Below are positions 27,009-36,270 of a stretch of DNA of 64,000 nucleotides, piece by piece. Source of the stretch: Marinobacter salicampi (lineage in GTDB: Bacteria > Pseudomonadota > Gammaproteobacteria > Pseudomonadales > Oleiphilaceae); NCBI RefSeq assembly GCF_011074795.1, contig NZ_JAAMPF010000018.1, positions 434,001 through 498,000 of the forward strand, written 5' to 3'. Both the position numbers and the translations under genes were made by a program. The first letter of the stretch is position 1. Each line of letters begins with the position of its first letter. Under the pieces are notes generated by a model, which saw nothing but the letters and a program-made list of their open reading frames with translations, did no database searches and had not been told where the DNA came from.

Positions 27009-27290
27009 ATGTCCACAATTGATGTTCACCGTTCCCATAGCCTTGATCATGATCATGCCAGGGAGGCAGCTGAAACCCTGGCCAGGGACCTCTCCCGTCA
27101 GTTTGATGTGGATTATGAGTGGGAGGGCGACGTTATGCGCTTCAAGCGCAGCGGGGTCAAGGGTCACCTGGATGTCCTGCCCGACTCTCTGCACGTTCGC
27201 CTTGAGCTGGGTTTGATGCTGCGCCCGTTCAAATCCCGTATCGAGAAAGAAATCCACAGCCAGCTGGATCAGCTTACCGGTCCGGCATGA
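27009..27290 (+). CDS. Polyhydroxyalkanoic acid system family protein
   Basis: The 93-residue protein reads MSTIDVHRSHSLDHDHAREA and continues with LARDLSRQFDVDYEWEGDVMRFKRSGVKG and a final LMLRPFKSRIEKEI, matching the small putative PHA-granule-region family (TIGR02610/PF09650). Its function is unproven; it is often found near PHA or ubiE genes. It is divergent from ubiE and convergent with the FFLEELY-type gene. Confidence 0.82.
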   Translation: MSTIDVHRSHSLDHDHAREAAETLARDLSRQFDVDYEWEGDVMRFKRSGVKGHLDVLPDSLHVRLELGLMLRPFKSRIEKEIHSQLDQLTGPA

Positions 27291-27314
27291 TCAGGGTCCG
27301 GCTAATCAGAAGGA

Positions 27315-28073
27315 TCAGCTGGTTCTGGGAGGACTGGCCGTCAGCTTGAAAGGGTCCGGGTGTGCTGCGAGTATCTGTTCAAGTACCTGGGTTTCCCTGG
27401 CCACAACCTCATCAATCAGTGCGTCCACCCTGTCCATGGCCCGGAAGGCGCGGTAGCCCCTGTGGATGAAGGAATGCAGATCCTCCAGCTCGGCCATTTC
27501 TGCCGGGCCCCGGCTCATGGACAGTAACCAGCCCAGGGACCGGTTACGTACATACCGGTCCAGTTGACCGCCCACCTGCTCAACCAATGCTATCTGGCGA
27601 CGGCGCTGACCGCTGTCGCCCGCTCGAAACGCTTCGCAATAGGCGTCCTTGTCCATCCGATCCGGTTCCAGCCCCATCAGGTCGAGCTGTTCGATCAGAT
27701 CAAGATCCAGCCGCTGGGTGACGTGATTCAGCTCCACCAGCCCGGCCAGAGTGTCCAGGAGATGGTCAGGTAACCATTTGACGATTTTAGGAAAGACACG
27801 ATCAACATTGTCATCCCGACGGGTCATTCCCGCCGGGGCGTAGAGGTCTGTCAGAAGAAAGACCAGGCCCGGACGATAAGCCGGGTGTTCGTAGAGATCT
27901 TCGTGGGTCGCCTTGAGTCGCTCGGCCTGCCATTCGCCCAGGGCTGCCAGCGCGGGCGCCAGGGAATGGTCGGCCCTATACTGGCGGAAGTCGTGGTAGG
28001 CAAGCAACTGATGCTGGAGTTGGCGGGCATTGTCGGATGTGACAGGGGTGGCGACCAATCGCTCGCGATACAT
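27315..28073 (-). CDS. FFLEELY-motif protein of unknown function
   Basis: The 252-residue protein is mostly alpha-helical and has FLLTDLYAP at about residues 73-81, corresponding to the FFLxxLY motif that names a family common in Marinobacter and Pseudomonas. No catalytic motif or signal peptide is visible. It lies between the PHA-system gene and the alpha/beta hydrolase, about 80 bp from the latter on the same strand. The family name rests on that motif alone. Confidence 0.7.
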   Translation of the reverse strand: MYRERLVATPVTSDNARQLQHQLLAYHDFRQYRADHSLAPALAALGEWQAERLKATHEDLYEHPAYRPGLVFLLTDLYAPAGMTRRDDNVDRVFPKIVKWLPDHLLDTLAGLVELNHVTQRLDLDLIEQLDLMGLEPDRMDKDAYCEAFRAGDSGQRRRQIALVEQVGGQLDRYVRNRSLGWLLSMSRGPAEMAELEDLHSFIHRGYRAFRAMDRVDALIDEVVARETQVLEQILAAHPDPFKLTASPPRTS

Positions 28074-28155
28074 GGTGGGGCTTGCCTCCTGCTGGCGGTC
28101 CTTTCAAGGCGTCCCAGTTTAACGGAGGCTGACGGGTTTTGGCAGTACGGGCCGG

Positions 28156-29079
28156 TCAGCCCTGCTCAGCGATGCCCAGAGAATCAAAGCCCGGGATCCA
28201 TTCATTGCTGTCCAGGGTGATGAAGTGGCTGGGGGCTTCTGTTTCTACAATACGCATGGTGGTCGGGCTCTGGCGGGCACTGGCCAGCATGCACGTACGA
28301 TCCAGGATCCGGTCGACCCTGGGAATCAGGAAGGTGCCGTGGCGAACCTGCTCATAGATGCTGGCGTCGGTGCGCTCCATCCATTCCATCAGGTTTTCCA
28401 GATTGCGGACGATGGTGAGGTGATCCTGTGTGGCCGAGAACAGCTTGCCCAGAAGCTGCTTCTTGCGTGGATTCATCTTTCCGAAGAATGTCTGCCCGTA
28501 AGCGGACGAGGGTGCGCTGTTGATCAATCGGATGATCCACGGCCACATGCCGTGGCTGACGGGCTCCAGCATGGTGGTCACAAGAGCGTGCAGCTTGCCC
28601 TGGGGCAGAACCGGCGCCTCAAGCACGATCTCGACGTTGGTGTAGAGCTCCGGTCGTGCGGACACTGCCTGAAGTATCACCGCGCCACCCCGTGAATGCC
28701 CGTGGATCCGGATGTTGTCGGTACTTGGCAGGTTTTCCAGAGCCTGGTTAAGTATGCAGGCGTCGTACTCAATGGTAGCGGGCAGGGGCTTTATCGCTCT
28801 CTCCCAGGGGGCAGACTCGAGGGACACGCCATTGACCGGAATGTGGTAGTTGCTGCAGGTCAGCAGGATAAGTTCAGTGCTGGGTGAATCATAGGCCTGG
28901 GTAAAATAGCAGTGATTCTCAAGAAACCCGTGCACACCGATAACAGTCTGCTCTGCATTGCCACTGTGGTTGCGCACAGAAACGGCACCGCGGCCAATAC
29001 GGTAGACACGGCCAGAAAACATTTCCGAGTAAGCACTGTCTATGGGCTTGATCAGCTTGCGAACATGGCTTGCTTTCAT
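28156..29079 (-). CDS. Alpha/beta hydrolase, lipase/esterase-like
   Basis: The protein has the alpha/beta-hydrolase order: an oxyanion segment VIGVHGFLENHCY, the nucleophile elbow GHSRGG (Ser catalytic) and, near the C-terminus, ETEAPSHFITLDS supplying the likely catalytic His. It has no clear signal peptide. I place the start at Met 29079, seven bases after AGGAG; the ATG at 29085 is too close to that site. Neighbours with storage-lipid roles suggest an intracellular lipid substrate, but this is inference. Confidence 0.8.
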   Translation of the reverse strand: MKASHVRKLIKPIDSAYSEMFSGRVYRIGRGAVSVRNHSGNAEQTVIGVHGFLENHCYFTQAYDSPSTELILLTCSNYHIPVNGVSLESAPWERAIKPLPATIEYDACILNQALENLPSTDNIRIHGHSRGGAVILQAVSARPELYTNVEIVLEAPVLPQGKLHALVTTMLEPVSHGMWPWIIRLINSAPSSAYGQTFFGKMNPRKKQLLGKLFSATQDHLTIVRNLENLMEWMERTDASIYEQVRHGTFLIPRVDRILDRTCMLASARQSPTTMRIVETEAPSHFITLDSNEWIPGFDSLGIAEQG

Positions 29080-29465
29080 AACCATTCTCCTGCCAATACG
29101 GCGACGGTCTTCTTATTAATACTCTGGGGATTACTGAAGCTCTTGCAAAGGTAGTAAGTTCAACTTTATGACCGGGTTCTCGCGGGACCCCGAAAATCCT
29201 TCGTAAGAGACTGGATCAAGTTAGCGTCGATGTGCCTAAGATGTATTGGCGCCAGATACGCCTTTCTGGCCTCGCTACGGCCAGTTCTGACTCGCCGGTT
29301 TTGCGACTGATCTTGTATGTTGTCTATAAATCAGTATAGAGATGAAGGTGTTATCCGTTGTAGATTTTTGTAACGCGCCCGTTGTGGAGGGGTATCCCCT
29401 TGTCTGGCACAATGCACGGTCAGTATTTTTTGTAACATTCGCCAGCCATCCGGGGTAGCCAGGGC
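29080..29465. other. Intergenic region between the hydrolase and WS/DGAT genes
   Basis: This gap of about 385 bp separates two divergent genes and holds no convincing reading frame. It contains an inverted repeat TCTATA (29323-29328) / TATAGA (29335-29340), a short hairpin AGGGG-TAT-CCCCT (29388-29400), and two copies of ATTTTTGTAAC about 65 bp apart near 29363 and 29425, each followed within a few bases by CGCC. These probably belong to the WS/DGAT control region; no regulator can be named. Confidence 0.5.
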
Positions 29466-30869
29466 TTGAGTCAACAGGAATCGCGTTTTTTATTGCCAGC
29501 GGATGCAGCCTGGCTTGCGCTCGAGCGCGCCAACAACCCCATGACCATGACTGTATTGATGCGGGTGGAGGAGCTGACTACCGAGCGCCTGTGGCAGTTC
29601 CTTGAGACCTACTGGCTGGCCTGGGAGCGATTCACATGCATGCCGGTCAGGAATACCTCAGGCTGGTGGTGGGAGCCGGATCCCACCTTCGAACTTTATC
29701 ATCACATCCAGGTCGAGCCCGCGGCCCTGAATGAGGCCCAGTTCAAAGACTGGGTCTCTGCCCGCCTGAACCAGCCACTGCCAGACTACCGGCCACGCTG
29801 GAAGTTCTGGTTTCTGCCGAACGCGGTCGGCGGACCGGCACTGGTTTTGCGACTTCATCACTGTTATGCCGACGGTCTCTCCCTGATGGGAGTCTTTGAC
29901 CGCATCTGCACCCGCTCGCCGCAACAGCCCCCAGTGCTCTATGGCGCACGGGAACGTACAGACCCGGCCCGTTGGCGCGAAGCTGCCGAGTCTTGGCTTG
30001 CCGCTCTGCACGAGGATGTCAAGGTCAGCGGTGACGTTGGCAATCTCGAAGATACTGATGACCCTGCCCGTCTGGGCAACGGATCAGTAAAGGATCGGGT
30101 ACAGAGGCTGGCCCACACGGGCCTCAAGGCGGCCAATGAAACAAGCCAGTTTCTGGTTGAGCCTGAAGATAACAGGACCCACCTAAAAGCCGGCCTGCTG
30201 GGGCGTCGGGTTTGCCGCTGGTCTGCTGTTGTGCCGCTGTCAGACTTTCGCGAGGTTGCCCATCGCACGGGATGTACCATCAACGATGTGCTTCTGGCCT
30301 GTGTTACTGGTGCTCTGAGGCGATGCCTCGAAGATCAGGACACTGAACTGGATGAGCTTGTCCTGCACGCTGCCGTACCGGTGGATATTCGCAGGCAGTT
30401 GCCGGAGGGCATACAACCGACGCCGGGCATGCTGGGCAATTATTTTGGCACCGTGTTCGTGCCTTTGCCGGTGGATGGCGCCAGCCCTCTGGAACGGCTT
30501 TACCGGGTCAAGCATGAAACCCGGCGCCTCAAGAAGAGCTGGCAGCCAGCCATTGCCTGGGGGCTGACCGGAGCGGCCGGCTTTTTGCCTGCCGCCTGGT
30601 GTGAACCACTGACGGATCTTTTCTGCAGAAAGGCCAGCGCTGTGGTATCCAATGTGCCAGGAACCGCCGAGCCCCGCTATCTCGCTGGCTGCCGCATCAC
30701 CGAGCAGATGTTCTGGGTGCCCCAGGCCGGTGATATCGGGCTGGGCATCAGTATCGTAAGCTATGCCGGACAGGTCCAGTTCGGAGTCGTGGCAGATGAA
30801 GCCGTCATGCCGGACCCGGACCCCTTCCTTTGTCACTGTGTCGAGGCCCTGACACAGTTCTCCTCCTAA
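29466..30869 (+). CDS. Wax ester synthase / diacylglycerol acyltransferase
   Basis: The 467-residue protein has the WS/DGAT fold: LLPADAAWLALERANNPM near the start, the acyltransferase motif HHxxxDG as HHCYADG (131-137), and the conserved INDVLLACVTGALRR (about 272). It joins acyl-CoA to fatty alcohols or diacylglycerol to make storage lipids. Start is TTG at 29466: the only upstream in-frame codons before a stop at 29433 contain no ATG or GTG, and later Met codons would remove the conserved N-terminus. Only GGGG about nine bases upstream resembles a ribosome site. Confidence 0.93.
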   Translation: MSQQESRFLLPADAAWLALERANNPMTMTVLMRVEELTTERLWQFLETYWLAWERFTCMPVRNTSGWWWEPDPTFELYHHIQVEPAALNEAQFKDWVSARLNQPLPDYRPRWKFWFLPNAVGGPALVLRLHHCYADGLSLMGVFDRICTRSPQQPPVLYGARERTDPARWREAAESWLAALHEDVKVSGDVGNLEDTDDPARLGNGSVKDRVQRLAHTGLKAANETSQFLVEPEDNRTHLKAGLLGRRVCRWSAVVPLSDFREVAHRTGCTINDVLLACVTGALRRCLEDQDTELDELVLHAAVPVDIRRQLPEGIQPTPGMLGNYFGTVFVPLPVDGASPLERLYRVKHETRRLKKSWQPAIAWGLTGAAGFLPAAWCEPLTDLFCRKASAVVSNVPGTAEPRYLAGCRITEQMFWVPQAGDIGLGISIVSYAGQVQFGVVADEAVMPDPDPFLCHCVEALTQFSS

Positions 30870-31095
30870 GCTTTCAGTATCAATCAGAGCCTACAAGCCC
30901 TTTTTGCCGTCCTGGTCTTAATCCCAAAGTGTCGTTTCCATGGCCTCCTAAATACGCAGTGAACCTGCTCCCTAGGCGCATTCCCCCCGTTCCCTGCTTG
31001 CCGGATCATAAAGGCTGGACCAGATGCAGCGGTCCCGTGGGAGGGCACGTGAACCAGACCTTCCCCACTAACGCTTTTAAACATTCGGGGGAATT

Positions 31096-32205
31096 ATGAA
31101 TAACAATAAATTCAGGTTGCCGGGACTTGCCCTTGCGCTTTCTGCCCTGTCGGTGGTCGGATCCCAGGCCCATGCAGCGGTGGAGGTGTACAACAGCGAA
31201 GGTACGTCGTTTACGGTGGACGGCTATTTCAACGCCTTCTATATCAACCGCGACGACAAGGTGAGCGACCTCACCAGCTCAGACGTCAAGATGGGGTTTC
31301 TGCCCAACTACATCGGGTTCAATTTCAGCAAGGAAATGGGTGAGCTGACCATCGGTGGCCGTTCCTCCTTCTGGGCAACCATCAACGATTCCCTCGGCGA
31401 AGGCCAGGGCTCGGCCACTGACACCCAGATCGATGTGCGTCAGTTCTACGCTACAGTCGACGGCGACTTCGGCCAGGTCCTCATTGGCAAGGATTTCGGT
31501 CTTTACTCCCGCTCCAACATCTTCCTGGACGAGATCCTGATGGGCTTTGGCTCGCCCGGGCTGGCCGGTGGTGTATCATTCGGCAACATCAGGGCCGGCT
31601 ACGAATATCCCACACCGTCCGCCCAGATCACCTACCGCACGCCCGATATGGGCGGATTCAAGCTGGCTGTGGGCATCTTCGAGCCGGCCAACACCACCGG
31701 CCCGGGTTCCGAGCAATCGTCGCCGCGCTTCGAGGCCGAGGCTCTGTATAGCGCTGACCTGGGGGGCGTAACCCTCACCGGTTGGGTGAACGGCCGTTCC
31801 CAGGAATCCGAAAGTGCCACCGAAAGTGTCGACTCCACCGCCATCGGGTATGGCCTGAAAGCGGCTGTGGCCGGATTGAGCCTGTCGGCTTCAGGTTACA
31901 CCTCCGATGGCAACAACCCGGTGTTGATCGTCAATGCGCCGGCCGTGGAGGAAGAGTCTGATGGTTACCTGGTGCAGGGCTCCTACACCCTGGGCGCCAA
32001 CCGGCTGGTCCTGTCCTACGGCGAGACCGACGCCCTTGATACCGGCGACTTTGAGTCCGAGAGCACATCGGTTGCGGTTTTTCATGACGTCAATAGCAAC
32101 TTCAAGCTGGTCGCTGAGTACAACATGTACGAGGAAACCAACAGCGCCGATGCCAAAACCGTCGATGCAGATACCATTGCGCTGGGCGCGGTGGTGACTT
32201 TCTGA
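31096..32205 (+). CDS. Gram-negative porin (outer-membrane beta-barrel)
   Basis: The 369-residue protein has a signal peptide ending at AHA-AVEVY (cut near residue 28) and alternating beta-strand pattern throughout, ending with the outer-membrane signature ...TIALGAVVTF with terminal Phe. Features FTVDGYFNAFY, VLIGKDFGLYSR and ADLGGVTLTGWVNG fit general porins. Solute preference cannot be read. GGGGGAAT directly upstream of the ATG is the ribosome site. Confidence 0.92.
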   Translation: MNNNKFRLPGLALALSALSVVGSQAHAAVEVYNSEGTSFTVDGYFNAFYINRDDKVSDLTSSDVKMGFLPNYIGFNFSKEMGELTIGGRSSFWATINDSLGEGQGSATDTQIDVRQFYATVDGDFGQVLIGKDFGLYSRSNIFLDEILMGFGSPGLAGGVSFGNIRAGYEYPTPSAQITYRTPDMGGFKLAVGIFEPANTTGPGSEQSSPRFEAEALYSADLGGVTLTGWVNGRSQESESATESVDSTAIGYGLKAAVAGLSLSASGYTSDGNNPVLIVNAPAVEEESDGYLVQGSYTLGANRLVLSYGETDALDTGDFESESTSVAVFHDVNSNFKLVAEYNMYEETNSADAKTVDADTIALGAVVTF

Positions 32206-32282
32206 GGGTACTGCAGAGGTCATCAGAACCGTCAGATCCATCAGCATAGGCGCCAGGGCCGGTCCATCCACGGGCCGGCCTT

Positions 32283-32302
32283 AGCACTAAAGTGCTGTTT
32301 CA
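32283..32302. promoter_or_regulatory. Palindrome resembling the PQQ-regulon motif B, or porin terminator
   Basis: AGCAC-TAAA-GTGCT followed by GTTT forms a small hairpin about 80 bp after the porin gene. The 20 bases from 32283 match the motif B sites (37168 and 41096) at about 14 of 20 positions, sharing GCACTAAAGT. It lies 55-75 bp before nosP. It may be either a weak terminator or a regulator site. Confidence 0.35.
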
Positions 32303-32357
32303 TGCCTGTGCCTGATGTGGTTCCGAACAGGTTTCGATAAGGGAGGCTTGGCTATCA

Positions 32358-33632
32358 ATGGCTTATGTCCGTTTCGGCGCCCCGATCAAAAGCACTGAAG
32401 TCGCATTGGCCCAGCGCCCAGAAGTCGTAGAATCTAATCGACACCCTTCCTTTCCGGAGCCGGAGTTGAAAAAGCCTGCGACCCTTTTCCCTGCTGTACG
32501 TGTAGCGAGCTCGGATGTCCGTGACCCCACGCTGGCAGCCACCAATCTCGCCAGCCAACTGAACCACGAACATCTCGGCTCCGTGCTGTTTTTCTGCTCG
32601 GCAGAATACGATCTCGGGCGTCTTGCCATTGCTCTCGACCACGTGTTTTCCGGCGTTGATGTCAGCGGCTGCACATCGGCCGGTGAAATCACCCCCAACG
32701 GCTATGGTCGTGGCTGTATCACCGCCATAGGCTTTGACCGACGCTATTTCTCGGTCGGCTGTGGGCTGATCAGCGAACTGGAAAGTTTCAGTCTGCAGGA
32801 TGCCCAGGATCTGATCGAGGAACTGCTGGTCACCTGCCGGAACTCGCGCCTTGCCCCGGTCAAGGGCAACACCTTCGCCATTACCCTGCTTGACGGGCTG
32901 TCCAGCCGCGAAGAGCTGGTATTGGCAACTCTGAACTCCGCCCTAGGCACCATCCCCCATTTCGGGGGATCAGCGGGGGACGACGAACGCCTGGCCAATA
33001 CCCATGTGTTTCACAAGGGGCGCTTTCACGACCGGGCGGCAACGGTGCTGCTGGTTAATACCTCGCTGGATTTCCGCGTTTTCTCCACACACCACATGGT
33101 CGAGCTGAGCGACAAACTTGTCGTCACCGCCGCCGACAGCGACAGCCGCACGGTCTACGAACTTAACGCCGAGCCCGCTGCTGATGCCTATGCTCGGGTC
33201 GCGGGCGTGGGTGTCGATGAGCTTGACCGTACCATCTTTGCGCTTCGCCCTATGGCGGTACGCATAGGTCATCACTATTTCCTTCGCTCGGTTCAGAGAG
33301 TGAATGCCGACAAGAGCCTCACATTTTACTGTGCGGTCGAGACCGGCATCGTAATGACCGCCATGCGGCCGGGACCGCTTCTGGAAAACCTGCGGCGACA
33401 GCTGGAAGAGGCCGAAGCTGCGGTAGGGCCACCGCTGGTCACGATTGGCTGTGACTGTTTTCTGCGCCGGCGGGAGGCCGAACTGACGGGTATAGCCGAA
33501 GAAACCTCGGACTTCCTGAAGGCTCACAAGGTCATCGGCTTCAATACCTACGGCGAGCAGTTCGAGGGCATGCACATCAACCAAACGTTCACGGGGGTGG
33601 TCATTGGTCAGCCTGATGCCGGTTCCGAGTGA
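32358..33632 (+). CDS. nosP: NosP-like FIST-domain nitric-oxide-sensing protein
   Basis: The 424-residue soluble protein has FIST N and C domains: SVLFFCSAEYDLGRLAIAL, GCTSAGEITPNGYG, FAITLLDGLSSREELV, HFGGSAGDD and the C-terminal GFNTYGEQFEGMHINQTFTGVV. In Pseudomonas and relatives such FIST proteins (NosP) bind heme and NO and control the hybrid kinase encoded next to them (NahK). The gene here overlaps the 5' end of just such a kinase gene, so the pair is probably cotranscribed. AGGGAGG precedes the ATG by about a dozen bases. Confidence 0.85.
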   Translation: MAYVRFGAPIKSTEVALAQRPEVVESNRHPSFPEPELKKPATLFPAVRVASSDVRDPTLAATNLASQLNHEHLGSVLFFCSAEYDLGRLAIALDHVFSGVDVSGCTSAGEITPNGYGRGCITAIGFDRRYFSVGCGLISELESFSLQDAQDLIEELLVTCRNSRLAPVKGNTFAITLLDGLSSREELVLATLNSALGTIPHFGGSAGDDERLANTHVFHKGRFHDRAATVLLVNTSLDFRVFSTHHMVELSDKLVVTAADSDSRTVYELNAEPAADAYARVAGVGVDELDRTIFALRPMAVRIGHHYFLRSVQRVNADKSLTFYCAVETGIVMTAMRPGPLLENLRRQLEEAEAAVGPPLVTIGCDCFLRRREAELTGIAEETSDFLKAHKVIGFNTYGEQFEGMHINQTFTGVVIGQPDAGSE

Positions 33633-36222
33633 GGCTGGTGAGCCGAGCGACCCCAGAGATCAGAGGATTGCAGAGCTTGAGGGCGAGAACAGTCGCCTGC
33701 GCCGGATACGCGATGCCCTCATTACCCGGGTAGAATCCAGCACATCCCACAAGCCTGAACCCTATTCCGCTTTCGAGCATTCGGTCATTCTGGCGGAGCA
33801 GGTCCGTGAGCGCACCGAAGCCCTGAACGTGGCCATGGATGATCTCAAAGCCAGCAACAAGGCCCTGAGCCGAGCCCGGGTTGAGGCCGAAACCACTCGC
33901 CAGCGCCTGAGTGATGCCATCGAGAGCATTGCTGATGGCTTTGTACTGTTTGACCATCAGCACCGCCTTATCCAGGCCAACAGCCGTTTTCGCAGTTACT
34001 GGCGGGGCGCGGGCGTCGACATTCTGCCCGGCACTTCAGTGGCAGAGGTAAAAACGCTGGCAATGACCTCGGGACTGATCGTCGAGGAACATACTGATCC
34101 GGATTCAGAGGGGACGGTCTATCTGCTTTCGAACCAGCGCTGGGTTCAGATGACCGAAAGGTCCACCCGCGAAGGCGGACTGGTGGTGCTCTATTCGGAC
34201 ATTACTGACGTCAAGAACAGCGAGATGGCACGCCGTGAGGAGGCCCTGGCGGAAAAAAGCCGCCTCCTCCAGGCCACCGTGGACAACCTGTCCCAGGGGG
34301 TGGTGCTGGTTAACCGGGCGGGCTACCCGGAGGTCTGGAATCACCGGTTCCTAAGCCTGATCGGCCTGGCTGCCCATCAGGTTTCAGGACTGATTCCCTT
34401 TGACGACCTGATGGCGTCCTCCGAGGTGCCATTGCTCACGCCGGCAACAAGGGTGCAGGGTGGCGATCGCGCCCTGGATGAAGTACACCGGCGGGTGGAT
34501 GGCACGGTTATTGAGATCAAGACCCATCTGATGCCTGACGGTGGTTTTGTCAATACCTACACGGATATCACCGAGCGCTACCGTTACGCCGAAACGCTTA
34601 AAGAAAGCGAGCGCTGGATCCGGGTGGTCACCGACCACGTGCCCGCCCTGATTGCCTACGTGGGCGCGGACCTCAGCGTCCAGTTCTGCAACAAAGTCTA
34701 TGAAGCCTGGTACAGCACGGACCGGGCGCCCCTGCTGGGCCGGACCCTGGCGCAGATTCACTCGGAGGAGCTCTATCAGCGCCTGCTACCCCATGTGCGG
34801 GAAGCCCTGTCTGGCCAGAGCGTCACCTTTGAGTTTGAGGAATCCAACAGCCGTGGCGAGCAGCGCTACATGCTGCGTTCCTATGTACCCAACCTCGATA
34901 GCTACGGCGTCGTCGTCGGCTTCTTTGTGATGATTCGCGACATCACCGACCGCCGGCGTACCGCGTTGGCCCTGCAGCAGGCGTACGACAACCTTGAGCG
35001 CCGGGTCAAGGAGCGCACGTCCGCGCTGACCGGGCTCAACAACCAGCTCCGCCAGGAAATCAACGAGCGGGCCGCGGTCGAGTCGCGACTGCGGGACGCC
35101 AAGCTGGAGGCAGAGCGGGCGAATCTGTCGAAGACAAAATTCCTGGCGGCGGTCAGCCACGACCTGCTACAGCCTCTGAATGCGGCCCGGCTGTTCACCA
35201 GTGCCCTGCTGGAACATTCCTTCGGCCCGCGGGCGGAGGGGCTTGTAAGGTCGGTGAGCACCTCCCTTGACGATGTTGAGAACCTGCTGGGCACCCTGGT
35301 GGATATTTCCAAGCTGGACGCCGGTGTGATCAAGCCGGATGTCACCGCGTTTGACCTGCGCGACCTGCTCAACAACATTGCCCGTGAATTCCGCCAGATG
35401 GCCACGGCCGAAGGGCTGGAGCTGGCTTTCGTGCCGTCGTCGGCGGTGGTCCGGTCGGACTCGCAACTGCTGGCGCGTATTCTCCGTAACTTTCTGACCA
35501 ACGCCATCCGTTACACCGGCAGTGGCCGGATTCTGCTGGGGTGTCGGCGCCGGGGCGACGCCCTGCTGTTGCAGGTATGGGACACCGGGCCGGGTATCCC
35601 TGGCGACAAGCTGACGGAGATATTCCAGGAATTCAAACGCATACGGCCGGCGGGGTCACCACCGGACAAAGGTCTGGGTCTGGGTCTGGCGATCGTCGAC
35701 AAGATCGCCCGGATGCTGGAGCATCGGGTAACGGTGTCGTCAGAAGAAGGCAGGGGCTCGGTGTTCAGTGTGGAAGTTCCGCTGGGCAAGCTTGAACCCA
35801 GAAAACCCCAGGCTGAGCGGATGCTTCAGGGTAGTACCGGTGATCTTGAGGGGGCACTGGTCTGGGTTGTGGATAACGACCTGGCCATTTGCCAGGGCAT
35901 GGCGACGCTTCTGGAGGGTTGGGGCTGTCAGGTGCTTACGGCGGTATCGCTGGAGGACCTGAGTGCCAAAGTGGATCTAACCGGTGCTGACGTGGACGTG
36001 ATCCTGGCGGACTATCACCTGGACAATGATGAAAACGGGGTCGATGTGGTGACGGAGGTCAACCGCTTGCGCACCACGCCGGTGCCTGTGCTGATGATTA
36101 CCGCCAACTACAGCAACGACCTGAAGCAGCACATCCGTAACCGGGGTTATCTGCTGATGAACAAGCCGGTCAAACCTCTAAAGCTGCGCAGTGCCATGAA
36201 CCACCTGCTGCAGGGACGTTAG
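33616..36222 (+). CDS. nahK: Hybrid sensor histidine kinase, NahK/ErcS' type
   Basis: The protein (868 residues from ATG 33616) has an N-terminal coiled coil, about three PAS-type domains (roughly 90-200, 210-315, 330-445), a coil, then HisKA with His515 in AAVSHDLLQPLNAARL, HATPase (GLGLGLAIVDKIARM) and a C-terminal receiver with Asp799 in VILADYHLD. No membrane helix is visible. It corresponds to PA1976 (NahK/ErcS') of P. aeruginosa, also found beside nosP and near the exa/pqq genes. A TTG at 33604 is an alternative start. The nosP overlap is 17 bp. Confidence 0.88.
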   Translation: MPVPSEAGEPSDPRDQRIAELEGENSRLRRIRDALITRVESSTSHKPEPYSAFEHSVILAEQVRERTEALNVAMDDLKASNKALSRARVEAETTRQRLSDAIESIADGFVLFDHQHRLIQANSRFRSYWRGAGVDILPGTSVAEVKTLAMTSGLIVEEHTDPDSEGTVYLLSNQRWVQMTERSTREGGLVVLYSDITDVKNSEMARREEALAEKSRLLQATVDNLSQGVVLVNRAGYPEVWNHRFLSLIGLAAHQVSGLIPFDDLMASSEVPLLTPATRVQGGDRALDEVHRRVDGTVIEIKTHLMPDGGFVNTYTDITERYRYAETLKESERWIRVVTDHVPALIAYVGADLSVQFCNKVYEAWYSTDRAPLLGRTLAQIHSEELYQRLLPHVREALSGQSVTFEFEESNSRGEQRYMLRSYVPNLDSYGVVVGFFVMIRDITDRRRTALALQQAYDNLERRVKERTSALTGLNNQLRQEINERAAVESRLRDAKLEAERANLSKTKFLAAVSHDLLQPLNAARLFTSALLEHSFGPRAEGLVRSVSTSLDDVENLLGTLVDISKLDAGVIKPDVTAFDLRDLLNNIAREFRQMATAEGLELAFVPSSAVVRSDSQLLARILRNFLTNAIRYTGSGRILLGCRRRGDALLLQVWDTGPGIPGDKLTEIFQEFKRIRPAGSPPDKGLGLGLAIVDKIARMLEHRVTVSSEEGRGSVFSVEVPLGKLEPRKPQAERMLQGSTGDLEGALVWVVDNDLAICQGMATLLEGWGCQVLTAVSLEDLSAKVDLTGADVDVILADYHLDNDENGVDVVTEVNRLRTTPVPVLMITANYSNDLKQHIRNRGYLLMNKPVKPLKLRSAMNHLLQGR

Positions 36223-36270
36223 CCCGGCGAATAATGGCCTTCGGATCGGCGAAACTACTTAATTTTCAGA

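Noticed and set aside
26068..27216. 382-codon plus-strand frame across ubiE and the following gap
   Set aside because: Covers ubiE antisense and overlaps the real PHA-system gene in another frame.
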